NCBI GenBank assembly: GCA_026770585.1
Contig: MU647321.1
Location: 74,575-84,777 of the forward strand
DNA length: 10,203 bases
From: Baffinella frigidus
Lineage: Eukaryota; Cryptophyceae; Cryptomonadales; Baffinellaceae
Reading direction: 5' to 3'
Positions 1-5,754 of this stretch are shown here, in pieces. A program made the position numbers and the translations under genes. The first letter of the stretch is position 1, and each line of letters starts with the position of its first letter. The notes under the pieces were generated by a model that saw nothing but the letters and a program-made list of their open reading frames with translations, was not told the origin of the DNA and did not search any database.

Positions 1-283
1 AGGGGGTGTTATATGAATAACCCGCAAGCGTTTGGGCTATTCTCAAGTCTGGGCGGATGGTATAAACCCGTCAACTTTGGCTTCAGGCTGCACCCACACA
101 GCGGGATTTTCGGGCACTCAGTGCCCGAGTTTCCGTTAGCTTATCCATAGGAAGCCCCCTATGCCCCTACGGGTTGCCTACCGTAGGTTCCTAGGTCTTA
201 TCGCTTAGGGGATACTCAAAATCCCTTCGAAGTCCGCTGTGGGGCTGAGAGGCTTCGCAGAATCGCAGGATCAGTTTAGGGGG
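1..283. other. Non-coding repeat mosaic at left edge
   Basis: No credible reading frame is present. The stretch holds a minus-strand RepT copy (36-80), a small perfect hairpin at 111-127 (CGGGCAC, 3-nt loop, GTGCCCG), and at 150-217 a segment with the palindrome CCTACCGTAGG-like core plus CCTAGG. That last combination recurs at 3900, 6913, 7832 and 8591. Nothing else is recognised. Confidence 0.6.
36..80 (-). repeat. RepT dispersed repeat, partial copy
   Basis: The reverse complement reads CCAAAGTTGACGGGTTTATA, then a CCGCCCAGA stretch, then CTTGAGAATAG. It aligns with the better copies at 8799-8853 and 8970-9027. RepT has the core AAGTTGACGGATTTGTACC, a short variable spacer, then GTCAACTT and GAATAGTCT. 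AAGTTGAC and GTCAACTT are inverted to one another, so the core can fold. The second half of the inverted pair has decayed in this copy. Confidence 0.7.
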
Positions 284-347
284 CAGGGCATATTTAAAAG
301 TGCTGCTACAATGTTCGGTACTGGCCAATAGTAAACACTAGTAAATT

Positions 348-491
348 TCATCTCGAAAAATAACTGAATCAGTTCCCTAATTGGCGTTTACATTTAATTA
401 GGAGGCCTAAGTAAATTTACTATGGCCTAACTAATTTCTCCTATTCAATCTCCTATTGAAACAGAACTGATTCAGTTATCTTCCGAGATGA
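348..491. mobile_element. Hairpin MITE (144 bp) inside RepA, 4-bp TSD AATT
   Basis: The ends are inverted repeats: TCATCTCGAAAAATAACTGA on the left pairs with the right end, whose reverse complement starts TCATCTCGGAAGATAACTGA, and pairing continues through ATCAGTTC (about 28 bp, two mismatches). AATT flanks the element at 344-347 and 492-495. With the element and one AATT removed, the RepA copy reads straight through (GTAAATT then GGTACTGG), as the uninterrupted copy at 865-885 does (GTAAATTAGTACTGG). This is a non-autonomous DNA-transposon-like insertion with no coding capacity. The superfamily cannot be assigned without a transposase. Confidence 0.82.
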
Positions 492-667
492 AATTGGTAC
501 TGGATCACGTACTATAACGGCGGTAAAGCACATGTACATCAAATAAAAAGATGGGTTTGCATCTGAGAGGCCTCGACGGCTTCAAGGGACCCTATCTACA
601 AGTGCTGCTACAATGTACAGTACTGGTCACTAGTAAATTAGTACTGGCTCACGTACTATAACAGTAG

Positions 668-772
668 TCCCCTACAAAACCCGTCCACTTATTATTTACT
701 CCACGCTTAAGTTGACGGATTTGTAGGGAAATTGACTTTAGGAAAACGACTTCTAGAGGTGTTTATTTGAGA
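668..772 (-). mobile_element. Truncated copy of the 3557-3709 hairpin element
   Basis: The segment from CCCCTACAAAACCCGTCCAC to TTTGAGATCA matches, on the opposite strand, one arm plus the loop and the inner part of the second arm of the element at 3557-3709. The outer ~47 bp of the second arm (GTTGACTTTAGGAAAACGAC and outward) is missing here because the large inverted repeat starts inside the element. Confidence 0.78.
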
Positions 773-1154
773 TCAGAGTGTTCTTCGAGCCCGTGACGGG
801 GGCTGTGTAGGGGGCAGGGTATATTTACAAGTGGTGCTAGAATGTTCGGTACTGGCAACTAGCAAACAATTGTAAATTAGTACTGGATCACGTACTATAA
901 CGGCGGTAAAACACATGTAACCCGACCTTTTGAGCACCTGAGAGGCCTGGCCTCGATATCGAGAAGCGCGCCCGATGCTACAATGTACAGTACTGGACAC
1001 TAGTAAATTAGTACTGGCTCACGTACTATAACAGTAGTACACCACTATAAAACACATGTACAACACATATAAACAAGAGTTTGCACCTGGGAAGCATCGA
1101 CGGCATCGAGCTCCGTCGCAGCCTATTCGGGCCCACCACTCTGTTCCCCCCGGG

Positions 1155-1211
1155 CTCTTTCCCGCTCCAAAGTTGACGGGTTTGTACCGCAAACCCAGCA
1201 TGTCAACTTAT
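1155..1211 (+). repeat. RepT dispersed repeat
   Basis: CAAAGTTGACGGGTTTGTAC is followed by CGCAAACCCAGCAT, then GTCAACTTATGAATAGTCTG. The unit is preceded by CCGGGCTCTTTCCCGCTC, which also precedes the copies at 8799 and 8970, so the repeat extends at least 60 bp upstream of the core. The paired copy is at 3018-3073 on the minus strand. Confidence 0.75.
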
Positions 1212-1242
1212 GAATAGTCTGCCAACCCGCCCCCGCCCCAGC

Positions 1243-1262
1243 ACAAACTCGGCCGAGTTTGT
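1243..1262. repeat. Perfect 20-bp palindrome
   Basis: ACAAACTCGGCCGAGTTTGT is fully self-complementary. CAGCACAAACTCG occurs again at about 1419-1431 without its second half. The role is unknown. Confidence 0.6.
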
Positions 1263-1438
1263 CCCTCAAGGGATCTTATTTATAAGTGCCGCTACAATGT
1301 CCGGTGCTGGACGCTAGTAAATTAGTACGGGAGCACGTGCTATAATGGTTCTACAACACATATAAAGAGGAATTTGCACCTGAGAGGCCTCGACGGCGTC
1401 GAGGAACGCGTCCAGCCCCAGCACAAACTCGTTCACCT

Positions 1439-1607
1439 GCCAACCGCAACCTTATCCTCAGCCAACCGCAACCTTATCCTCAGCCAACCGCAACCTTATC
1501 CTAAGTTAACTGGAACGTTGTCCTGAGAGAAACCGGAATATTATCCTGATGTCAACCGCAACCTTATCCTGAGCCAACCGAAACGTCCCCCTGAGGCAAA
1601 CCGGAAT
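1439..1607 (+). repeat. 22-bp tandem repeat (minisatellite), ~7-8 copies
   Basis: The unit CCAACCGCAACCTTATCCTC plus AG is near-perfect in the first three copies. It then diverges (GTTAACTGGAACGTTGTCCT, AAACCGGAATATTATCCTGA) while keeping the 21-22-bp spacing. About two more units occur in the opposite orientation at 1809-1860. Confidence 0.85.
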
Positions 1608-1808
1608 GGGTTCAGGTTTTCGGGTTCAGGGTTTCAGATTTCAGGACTCAGTTATGGGGATTCGGGATTCGGGTTTCGCGGTTCTGTTTTCGGGGTTCAG
1701 GTTTCGAAAAGAAAAAAGAAAAAGAAAAAAGAAAAACGAATCCCGAACCCCGAATCCCGAATCCCGCCCTACTACGCGGTAATACCTGAGCCCGAATCCC
1801 GAAAACCA
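1608..1808. repeat. Degenerate heptamer arrays on both strands, with an A/G-rich tract
   Basis: From 1608 to about 1707 the top strand carries G-rich variants (GGGTTCAGGTTTTCGGG and similar). At 1708-1737 it becomes a GAAAAA-type purine tract. From 1738 it carries C-rich units (CGAATCCC, CGAACCCC), which are the same heptamers on the other strand. The purine tract therefore marks a strand switch. Confidence 0.75.
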
Positions 1809-1860
1809 AGGGTAATGTTGCGGTTGGCTGAGGATAATGTTGCGGTTGGCTGAGGATAAG
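1809..1860 (-). repeat. Inverted copies of the 22-bp tandem repeat
   Basis: GTTGCGGTTGGCTGAGGATA occurs twice in a row, the reverse complement of the unit at 1439-1607. The copies are embedded between two C-rich heptamer blocks and show a T/A difference from the main array (ATGTTGCGG where the main array would give AGGTTGCGG). Confidence 0.8.
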
Positions 1861-1936
1861 AATCCCGAATCCCGAAAACGAAAAACGAACCCCGAATCCC
1901 GAACCCCGAAAAACGAAAACGAATCCCGAATCTCGA
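1861..1936 (-). repeat. CCCGAAT-type heptamer array
   Basis: Imperfect AATCCCG and ACCCCGA units are mixed with GAAAACGAAAAACGAAC runs. The G-rich strand is the minus strand. Confidence 0.75.
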
Positions 1937-1994
1937 AACCAGGGGCTCTGTCCGCAGGGCTATAGAGTCATCCCCGCACAGCACCCGACCCTAC
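1937..1994 (+). repeat. Inverted-repeat arm (pair of 2155-2212)
   Basis: This non-repetitive ~58-bp segment (ACCAGGGGCTCTGTCCGCAG, then GCTATAGAGTCATC and GCACAGCACCC) is the reverse complement of 2155-2212 with about three mismatches. The two arms enclose the CCCGAAT array at 1999-2148. The array changes strand across the right arm, so the whole 1861-2300 block is roughly symmetrical. Confidence 0.85.
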
Positions 1995-1998
1995 CTAC

Positions 1999-2148
1999 AC
2001 CCGAAACCCGAACCCCGAATCCCGAATCCCGAACCCCGAATTCCGAATGCCGAATGCCGAATGCCGAACCCCGAATCCCGAATCCCGAATCCCGAATCCC
2101 GAATCCCGAATCCCGAATCCCGTAAACGAATCCCGAATCCCGGGTATT
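1999..2148 (-). repeat. CCCGAAT heptamer array
   Basis: Tandem AATCCCG units are nearly perfect at 2068-2120, with CCCGAACC and GCCGAAT variants to the left. On the minus strand the unit is CGGGATT, a TTNNGGG relative of the TTTAGGG telomere unit. The apparent SRIPNPE-type peptide on the plus strand comes only from this periodicity. Confidence 0.9.
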
Positions 2149-2154
2149 ACCGTG

Positions 2155-2212
2155 TAGTAGGGCGGGTGCTGTGCGGAGATGACTCTATAGCCCTTCGGAC
2201 AGAGCCCCTGGT
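2155..2212 (-). repeat. Inverted-repeat arm (pair of 1937-1994)
   Basis: The segment reads GGGTGCTGTGCGGAGATGAC, then TCTATAGCCCTTCGGACAG and AGCCCCTGGTTT. It mirrors 1937-1994 and sits exactly where the C-rich heptamers change to G-rich ones on the top strand. Confidence 0.85.
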
Positions 2213-2516
2213 TTGGGGTTTGGGGTTTGGGGTTTGGGGTTTGGGATTTGGGGTTTGGGGTTGGGGGTTTGGGGTTTGGGGTTTGGGGTTTCGGGTGTAG
2301 GTAGGGTGTAGGGTGTAGGGTGTAGGGTCTAGATTATTTTGGGGTTTCGGGTTTCGGGTTTCGGGTTTCGGGTTTCGGGTTTCGGGTTTCGGGTTTAGAA
2401 TTTTTGGTTTGGGGGGTTTGGGATTACCTGCATCATGCCTGGAGGGGCGGTTCATTTAGGGTCCAGGGTCCAGGGTCCAGGGTTTCGGGTTTCGGGAAAG
2501 GGTTTCGGGTATACCT
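2212..2516 (+). repeat. Heptamer arrays: GGTTTGG, GTGTAGG, GGTTTCG, GGGTCCA
   Basis: Four blocks of different 7-bp units follow each other: GGTTTGG (2212-2290), GTAGGGT (2297-2328), GGTTTCG (2338-2396, nearly perfect), then GGGTCCA and GGTTTCG (2457-2510). A heptamer-poor gap at 2425-2456 contains TACCTGCATCATGC, which is echoed by TACCTGCATTATGC at 2511-2524. Each block looks like a separate local expansion. The runs of three or four G every 7 bp could form G-quadruplexes. Confidence 0.88.
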
Positions 2517-2576
2517 GCATTATGCGGAACATGCTTTCGGCTGTCCCGCTCGCGCCAGGGAGGCACCTGGAATAGG

Positions 2577-2716
2577 GTTATTGTTGTTTATTGGTTATTA
2601 TTGTTTTTTTTATTTCAATTATTTTTTAGTTTCTATTTTTAATTTATTTTTATTTTTATTTTTTATTTTGTACTGTTTACTGTTTATTGTCTATTGTTCA
2701 GTTTCTAGTTTTTAGG
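2577..2716 (+). repeat. T-rich low-complexity tract
   Basis: About 140 bp of T-rich sequence (TTATT, TTTTTA, TTTATTG motifs) has very few A runs and almost no C on the top strand. It ends in TTTTTAGGGTTTATGG. It forms the sharpest compositional asymmetry in the window. The hydrophobic peptide translated across it reflects composition, not a gene. Confidence 0.7.
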
Positions 2717-3005
2717 GTTTATGGTGGCTTAGTGTAAAGCAGCTGAGTGAGGGAGGCGGGTCGCGAGCTTTTGGCAATGGATATTACGACTTCCGGTTGG
2801 GCAAATGTCTGCTAAATGTTCTCCACTGTTACTTCTTAAGTTAACAGAGGTTCCACTTTTGCTTTGAGACGTCCCACTCTCGACTTTTGTCTCGGTGCGC
2901 AGCGCTCTTGCCACGCCACAATTAAAATTGAACGGAGACTCGAGGAGGAGGGAGGGTCCCTCACCACCAAAACCCAAACCATCAGGATACTTCACGAGGG
3001 ATACT
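2717..3005. other. Unique segment, no recognised gene
   Basis: About 290 bp of mixed composition has no visible tandem or inverted repeat. The minus strand has an uninterrupted 88-codon frame (2729-2995) rich in Ser, Thr and Gly near its centre (a GTSQSKSGTS stretch), and the plus strand has an overlapping shorter one. Neither shows a domain, a signal peptide or splice context that I can recognise. It could be a decayed fragment of a gene or of a larger transposon. The coding case is weak. Confidence 0.35.
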
Positions 3006-3017
3006 GGGGTGGGTTGG

Positions 3018-3073
3018 CAGACTATTCATAAGTTGACATGCTGGGTTTGCGGTACAAACCCGTCAACTTTGGA
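3018..3073 (-). repeat. RepT dispersed repeat
   Basis: This is the mirror copy of 1155-1211, with AAGTTGAC at the left, TTTGCGGTACAAACCCGTCA through the centre and AACTTTGGAGCGGG at the right. Confidence 0.75.
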
Positions 3074-3327
3074 GCGGGAAAGAGCCCGGGGGGAACCGAG
3101 TGGTGAGCCCGAATAGCCTGCGACGGAGCTCGATGCCGTCGATGCTTCCCAGGTGCAAACTCTTGTTTATATGTGTTGTACATGTGTTTTATAGTGGTGT
3201 ACTACTGTTATAGTACGTGAGCCAGTACTAATTTACTAGTGTCCAGTACTGTACATTGTAGCATCGGGCGCGCTTCTCGATGTCGAGGCCTCTCAGGTGC
3301 TCAAAAGGTCGGGTTACATGTGTTTTA

Positions 3328-3425
3328 TCTTCGTATACGTTGTATACTTGGTGATATACGACTCTGGGTAGGTCCCTCGAGATTATCTTCTCTCTCGTGT
3401 GACCTCCCCAACCCTGAGTCTATCA
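3328..3425. other. 98-bp insertion present in only one arm
   Basis: The right arm reads GTGTTTTA, then 98 unmatched bases, then CCGCCGTTATAG. The left arm, and the related RepA copy at 500-530, have no such insert. The event therefore added sequence to the right arm after the arms formed. The insert starts TCTTCGTATACG and ends GAGTCTATCA. I see no inverted ends and no clear target duplication. Confidence 0.7.
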
Positions 3426-3556
3426 CCGCCGTTATAGTACGTGATCCAGTACTAATTTACAATTGTTTGCTAGTTGCCAGAACCGAACATTCTAGCACCA
3501 CTTGTAAATATACCCTGCCCCCTACACAGCCCCCGTCACGGGCTCGAAGAACACTC

Positions 3557-3709
3557 TGATCTCAAATAAACACCTCTAGAAGTCGTTTTCCTAAAGTCAA
3601 TTTCCCTACAAATCCGTCAACTTAAGCGTGGAGTAAATAATAAGTGGACGGGTTTTGTAGGGGAGTTGACTTTAGGAAAACGACTTCTGGAAGTGTGTAT
3701 TTGAGATCA
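3557..3709. mobile_element. Hairpin MITE (153 bp), 4-bp TSD ACTC
   Basis: The ends TGATCTCAAATA and TATTTGAGATCA are perfect inverted repeats. Pairing continues inward for about 65 bp with a few mismatches (for example CTTCCAGAAGTCGTTTTCC against CTCTAGAAGTCGTTTTCC), leaving a loop of about 20 nt near 3622-3642. ACTC flanks it at 3553-3556 and 3710-3713. Its inner arm carries CAAATCCGTCAACTT, the RepT core motif, so RepT and this element share sequence. It has no coding capacity. Confidence 0.82.
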
Positions 3710-3877
3710 ACTCTGATCCAGCACATTTCGCCTGAGTCAACTCCCCCCGAACAGCAAAGCCTTAAGTCAAATCAGGTCCATCTAAACGAAATGGCAACTT
3801 ACTGCCGAGGATCAGCTTTGTCAACTTAAGGCACAATGTTCTGGCGGGCTCGAAGGAGCGCCATTCCACTCGATACA

Positions 3878-3982
3878 TATCCCTTAAGTGACCAGAATGC
3901 CCATACGCCCTACCGTAGGGCCCTAGGACCTGCCTAGGACCTCTTGGCCGCCAAATTTGGCGGCATGGGCACTTGAGGGATA
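3878..3982. mobile_element. MITE-B, ~105 bp, TATCCCTTAAGTG ends
   Basis: TATCCCTTAAGTG on the left pairs with CACTTGAGGGATA on the right (13 bp, one mismatch). Inside are the palindromic CCCTACCGTAGGG, CCTAGGACCTGCCTAGG and an 18-nt perfect palindrome GCCGCCAAATTTGGCGGC. A relative with the same ends and CCTAGG/CCTACNGTAGG interior lies at 6874-6976. No target duplication was found. Confidence 0.72.
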
Positions 3983-4033
3983 TTATTCCTGATACAAATA
4001 ACCTCGAGACCTCAGGTCCTCGGAACCCAAGAA

Positions 4034-4216
4034 CCACTCGAGGCTAGAAATGGGACTATATTAAAACAGGGATTCGTTTACAAGTGAAGGAAAAAAATGT
4101 GTAGTAAATTTCACACAAATAGGGGCGTTTGGTCACGTAGCTGGGGAAATTCCCCCAGCTACGTGACCAAGCCTGCCCGTGACTGGTACTAAATTTGACA
4201 ACCCCACATTTAAAAT
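4034..4216 (+). mobile_element. MITE-A copy 1, right end missing
   Basis: It begins CCACTCGAGGCTAGAAATGG and matches the complete copy at 7028-7238 through ACAACCCCACATTTAAAAT. The final ~22 bp with the right terminal repeat is absent. It contains a 38-bp internal hairpin (4131-4168) with fully paired 16-bp stems, starting GGTCACGTAGCTGGGG, and a GTGTAGTAAATTTCACAC motif. Immediately to the right lies the core hairpin at 4228-4290, whose arrival may have removed the end. Confidence 0.8.
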
Positions 4217-4227
4217 ACGTTGAGAGC

Positions 4228-4290
4228 CGAAAATTGCTACGCACAAGGATCATACTACCACTAGTAACGCAACTGTGTAGTAACTTTCGT
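4228..4290. mobile_element. Diverged core hairpin, same core as 5038 and 8191 elements
   Basis: CGAAAATTGCTACGCA pairs with TGTGTAGTAACTTTCG (16 bp, three mismatches) around a loop containing CTAGTAACGCAACT. Size, stem and loop parallel the centres of the elements at 5038-5177 and 8191-8330. Here the outer arms do not pair. It looks like an old or partial copy. Confidence 0.6.
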
Positions 4291-4458
4291 CGCCAAACCC
4301 CAATTCATTTTCAATTTTCGACACATTTTTATGATTTTGTCGTTCATAATCCGCGGGTTTAAAACAGATCGGGATTCGGGTTCCGCTTACAGGAGGAGAG
4401 GCACGTCGCGGGCGCCCCCCTCGAAGTAGCGCCACTCCCCTTGGTTGAGATCCACGGC
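4270..4458 (+). repeat. Direct repeat unit 1 of a ~190-bp duplicated segment
   Basis: The segment from GCAACTGTGTAGTAACTTTC through GACACATTTTTATGATTTTG, AATCCGCGG, TCGGGATTCGGGTTCCGCTT and GGCACGTCGCGGGC to GTTGAGATCCAC matches 4739-4932 at roughly 85-90%. The inner piece TTACAGGAGGAGAGGCACGT occurs a third time at 4695-4714. A fourth, interrupted remnant of the right end (GTAGCGCCACTC, GTTGAGATCCACCGCCAGCT) flanks the hairpin element at 5038. Confidence 0.82.
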
Positions 4459-4460
4459 CA

Positions 4461-4636
4461 TATTTGACGCCCCGTGACAGTGCATAGTGCCACCACCTCT
4501 ACAAGTGCACCAAGTACATTTCCCGCCGGTACAAATTCGACCCCCCCGCGCAACTGAGATAGGCCCCTGTCCCTCAACGCTAAACCCTAGACCCCCAACC
4601 CCAGACCCCAAACGTTATCTCCAAACCTCAACCCCC
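4461..4636 (-). repeat. Unique stretch then inverted copy of 6686-6756
   Basis: 4461-4566 shows no recognised feature. 4567-4636 (CCCTCAACGCTAAACCCTAG, then CCAGACCCCAAACGTTATCT and CCAAACCTCAACCCC) is the reverse complement of 6686-6756 at about 90%. The match includes non-heptamer bases such as ACGTTRTCTCC, so it reflects common descent and not only shared periodicity. Confidence 0.65.
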
Positions 4637-4714
4637 CGGAGAGTTACAGGAGGGAGGGAGGGTACCCCCCGGAGAGTTACAGGAGGGAAGGAGGGTTACA
4701 GGAGGAGAGGCACG
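4632..4714 (+). repeat. Short tandem repeat, ~43-bp period
   Basis: CCCCCGGAGAGTTACAGGAG followed by GGAGGGAGGGTA occurs twice, then a partial GGTTACAGGAGGAG third unit merges into the GGCACGTCGCGGGC repeat. Confidence 0.75.
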
Positions 4715-4738
4715 TCGCGGGCACCCCCTTCGAAGTAA

Positions 4739-4934
4739 AGCAACTGTATAGTAAATGTGGTCAACAAAACCCAATTAATTATTAATTTTCGACACATTTT
4801 TATGATTTTGTCATTCATAATCCGCGGACTTTGAAACAAATCGGGATTCGGGTTCCGCTTACAGGAGGAGAGGCACGTCGCGGGCGCCCCCCTCGAAGTA
4901 GCGCCACTCCCCTTCGTTGAGATCCACCGCCAGC
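4739..4934 (+). repeat. Direct repeat unit 2 of a ~190-bp duplicated segment
   Basis: This is the second copy of 4270-4458. It starts GCAACTGTATAGTAAATGTG and ends GTTGAGATCCACCGCCAGCT. The offset from unit 1 is about 470 bp. The repeat starts within the TGTGTAGTAA core motif, which suggests that the duplicated segment was once linked to a core-hairpin element. Confidence 0.82.
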
Positions 4935-4943
4935 TGTTTTAGG

Positions 4944-4966
4944 TTCTTAGTTGAGGGTTCAGGGTC

Positions 4967-4997
<31 letters not shown>

Positions 4998-5024
4998 GGT
5001 TCAGGTTTCAGGGTTCGGGGTTCA
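4944..5024 (+). repeat. GGTTGAG/GGTTCAG heptamer array
   Basis: Tandem GGGTTGA units with GGGTTCA variants form the start of the long interrupted array that runs to about 6818. Confidence 0.85.
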
Positions 5025-5037
5025 AGTAGCGCCACTC

Positions 5038-5177
5038 TTATCCGGGGAAACCTATTTTTCTTTCATTTGATGGCCATGAAAATTACTACACAATTCGTTC
5101 TTACTAGTAATATTGAAGCATTTGTGTAGTAATTTTCATTGGAATCAGATGAAAGAAAACTAGGTTTCCCCGGATAA
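5038..5177. mobile_element. Hairpin MITE (140 bp), 4-bp TSD ACTC, nested in a repeat
   Basis: The arms pair almost throughout: TTATCCGGGGAAACCTA is perfect at both ends, then TTTCTTTCAT and the core TGAAAATTACTACACAA, about 56 bp per arm with few mismatches and a ~28-nt loop (CTTACTAGTAATATTGAAGC). ACTC lies at 5034-5037 and 5178-5181. Removing the element and one ACTC rebuilds GCGCCACTCCCT, then CGTTGAGATCCACCGCCAG, matching the uninterrupted copy at 4904-4932. This is the clearest insertion in the window. The near-perfect arms indicate it is young, or constrained as a foldback. Confidence 0.9.
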
Positions 5178-5204
5178 ACTCCCTCTCGTTGAGATCCACC
5201 GCCA

Positions 5205-5735
5205 GCTGTGTAGGGTGTGGGATTTGGGATTTGGGATTTGGGGTTTGGGGTTTACGGTGTAGGGTTCATGATTCATGGTTCATGATTCATGGTTCATGGT
5301 TCATGATTCAGGGTATAGGATACAGGGTTAAGGGTTCAGAGGTTAGGGTTTACTGGAACAAACATGGCGGAGCTCGTAGGGGTTCGAGTTTGGGGTTTAG
5401 GGTTAAGGGTTTAAGGTTCAGGGTTCAGGGTTCAGGGTTCAGGGTTCAGGGTTTAGGGTTTGGGGTTTAGGGTTCAGGGTTCAGAGTTTAGGGTCTAGGG
5501 TTTAGGGTTCAGAGTTTAGGGTTCAGGGTTTAGGGTGTTGGGGTTGAGGGTACATGATGTAGGGAGTGGTGTTTGGTGTTTGGTGTGTGGCGTTTGGTGT
5601 TTGGTGTTTCGGACTTGGTGTTTAGGGTGTAGGGTCTCGAGTTTGGGGTTTAGGGTGTAGGGTTTAGGGTTTAGGGTTTAGGGTTCAGAGTCTAGGGTCT
5701 AGAGTTTAGGGTCTAGGGTTGAGGGGTCAGGCGAA
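5205..5735 (+). repeat. Long TTTAGGG/TTCAGGG-type heptamer array
   Basis: Units change along the array: GGGATTT/GGGGTTT (5217-5252), TTCATGA/TTCATGG (5263-5311), TTCAGGG (5418-5450), mixed TTTAGGG and TTCAGGG (5450-5540), GTGTTTG (5568-5615), then TTTAGGG again. A short non-heptamer island sits at 5352-5378 (CTGGAACAAACATGGCGGAG). The array is interstitial, with mixed variants, and is not a chromosome end. Confidence 0.9.
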
Positions 5736-5748
5736 CCTGCAGGAGCGC
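5711..5748 (+). repeat. 38-bp direct repeat flanking a central block, copy 1
   Basis: GTCTAGGGTTGAGGGGTCAG followed by GCGAACCTGCAGGAGCGC matches 6304-6341 at 37 of 38 bases. The non-heptamer part (GGCGAACCTG, AGGAGCGC) makes chance array similarity unlikely. The two copies bracket the strand-switch block and the unique island. Confidence 0.85.
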
Positions 5749-5754
5749 TCCTGC
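5739..5754. repeat. Perfect palindrome GCAGGAGCGCTCCTGC at a strand switch
   Basis: The 16-bp palindrome sits exactly where the top strand changes from GGGTTTAG-type to CCCTGAA-type units. It is the fold point of an inverted heptamer array. The second copy of the surrounding direct repeat (6304-6341) lacks the palindrome's right half. Confidence 0.8.

Larger units (their letters stand above)
668..1228 (+). repeat. Left arm of large inverted repeat (~560 bp)
   Basis: This segment is the near-exact reverse complement of 3011-3662. It contains a truncated hairpin element (668-772), two RepA copies and one RepT copy in the same order as the right arm. By eye the arms differ by scattered substitutions, a small insertion near 948-958 (an extra GGCCT-like step) and a 98-bp insertion found only in the right arm. 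The left boundary at 667/668 joins a cut-off RepA copy to the middle of the hairpin element. Homology therefore begins at a rearrangement junction and not at an element end. The matching short reading frames in both arms are by-products of this duplication. Confidence 0.88.
284..1408 (+). repeat. RepA dispersed repeat cluster, five copies
   Basis: Five diverged copies of one unit lie in the same orientation, near 284-590 (split by a hairpin element), 599-667 (cut at 667), 808-960, 970-1110 and 1270-1408. The shared order is a GCTACAATGT block, a CAGTACTGG block, ACTAGTAAATTAGTACTGG, TCACGTACTATAAC, ACACATGTA, TTTGCACCTGAGAGGCC and TCGACGGC. Copies differ in the length between blocks, so this is a dispersed family and not a strict tandem array. 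No reading frame is conserved between copies, and I do not recognise the family. Two further copies lie on the minus strand in the right inverted-repeat arm (about 3175-3270 and 3428-3520). Confidence 0.75.
3011..3662 (-). repeat. Right arm of large inverted repeat (~650 bp)
   Basis: This is the reverse complement of 668-1228, with a 98-bp insertion at about 3328-3425. It contains RepT (3018-3073), two RepA copies and the left two-thirds of the hairpin element at 3557-3709. The homology stops at 3662, inside that element, while the element itself continues to 3709. The right arm therefore has the intact context and the left arm is the truncated duplicate. Confidence 0.88.

Noticed and set aside
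1439-1607. CRISPR array
   Set aside because: The 22-bp units are directly adjacent with no spacers, and the window is eukaryotic in character.
2061-2455. Repetitive-protein frames (NPESRIP, GFGVWGLG, NPKPQTP) in the heptamer arrays, and similar ones at 5189-5470 and 6581-6820
   Set aside because: A 7-bp period gives a 7-residue periodic peptide over 21 bp in every frame that lacks a stop. They have no gene context and exist on both strands.
2404-2715. Membrane protein frame with a long hydrophobic C-terminal stretch (about residues 58-100)
   Set aside because: The hydrophobic run is the translation of the T-rich tract, where TTT and TTA codons give Phe and Leu. The N-terminal part is heptamer sequence.
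773-3559. Similar peptides starting MSSTVHCSIGRASR on opposite strands at 773-1000 and 3239-3559, looking like a two-copy gene family
   Set aside because: They are the two arms of one large inverted repeat. The frame is not kept in other RepA copies, the arms differ by indels that break it, and no domain is visible.
3762-4037. 91-codon minus-strand frame overlapping MITE-B
   Set aside because: Most of it lies inside the short inverted-repeat element and its flanks. The related copy at 6874-6976 does not keep the frame.
5205-5735. A functional chromosome end (telomere)
   Set aside because: The array is internal, mixes many variants, switches strand and is interrupted by unique DNA and an inserted element.
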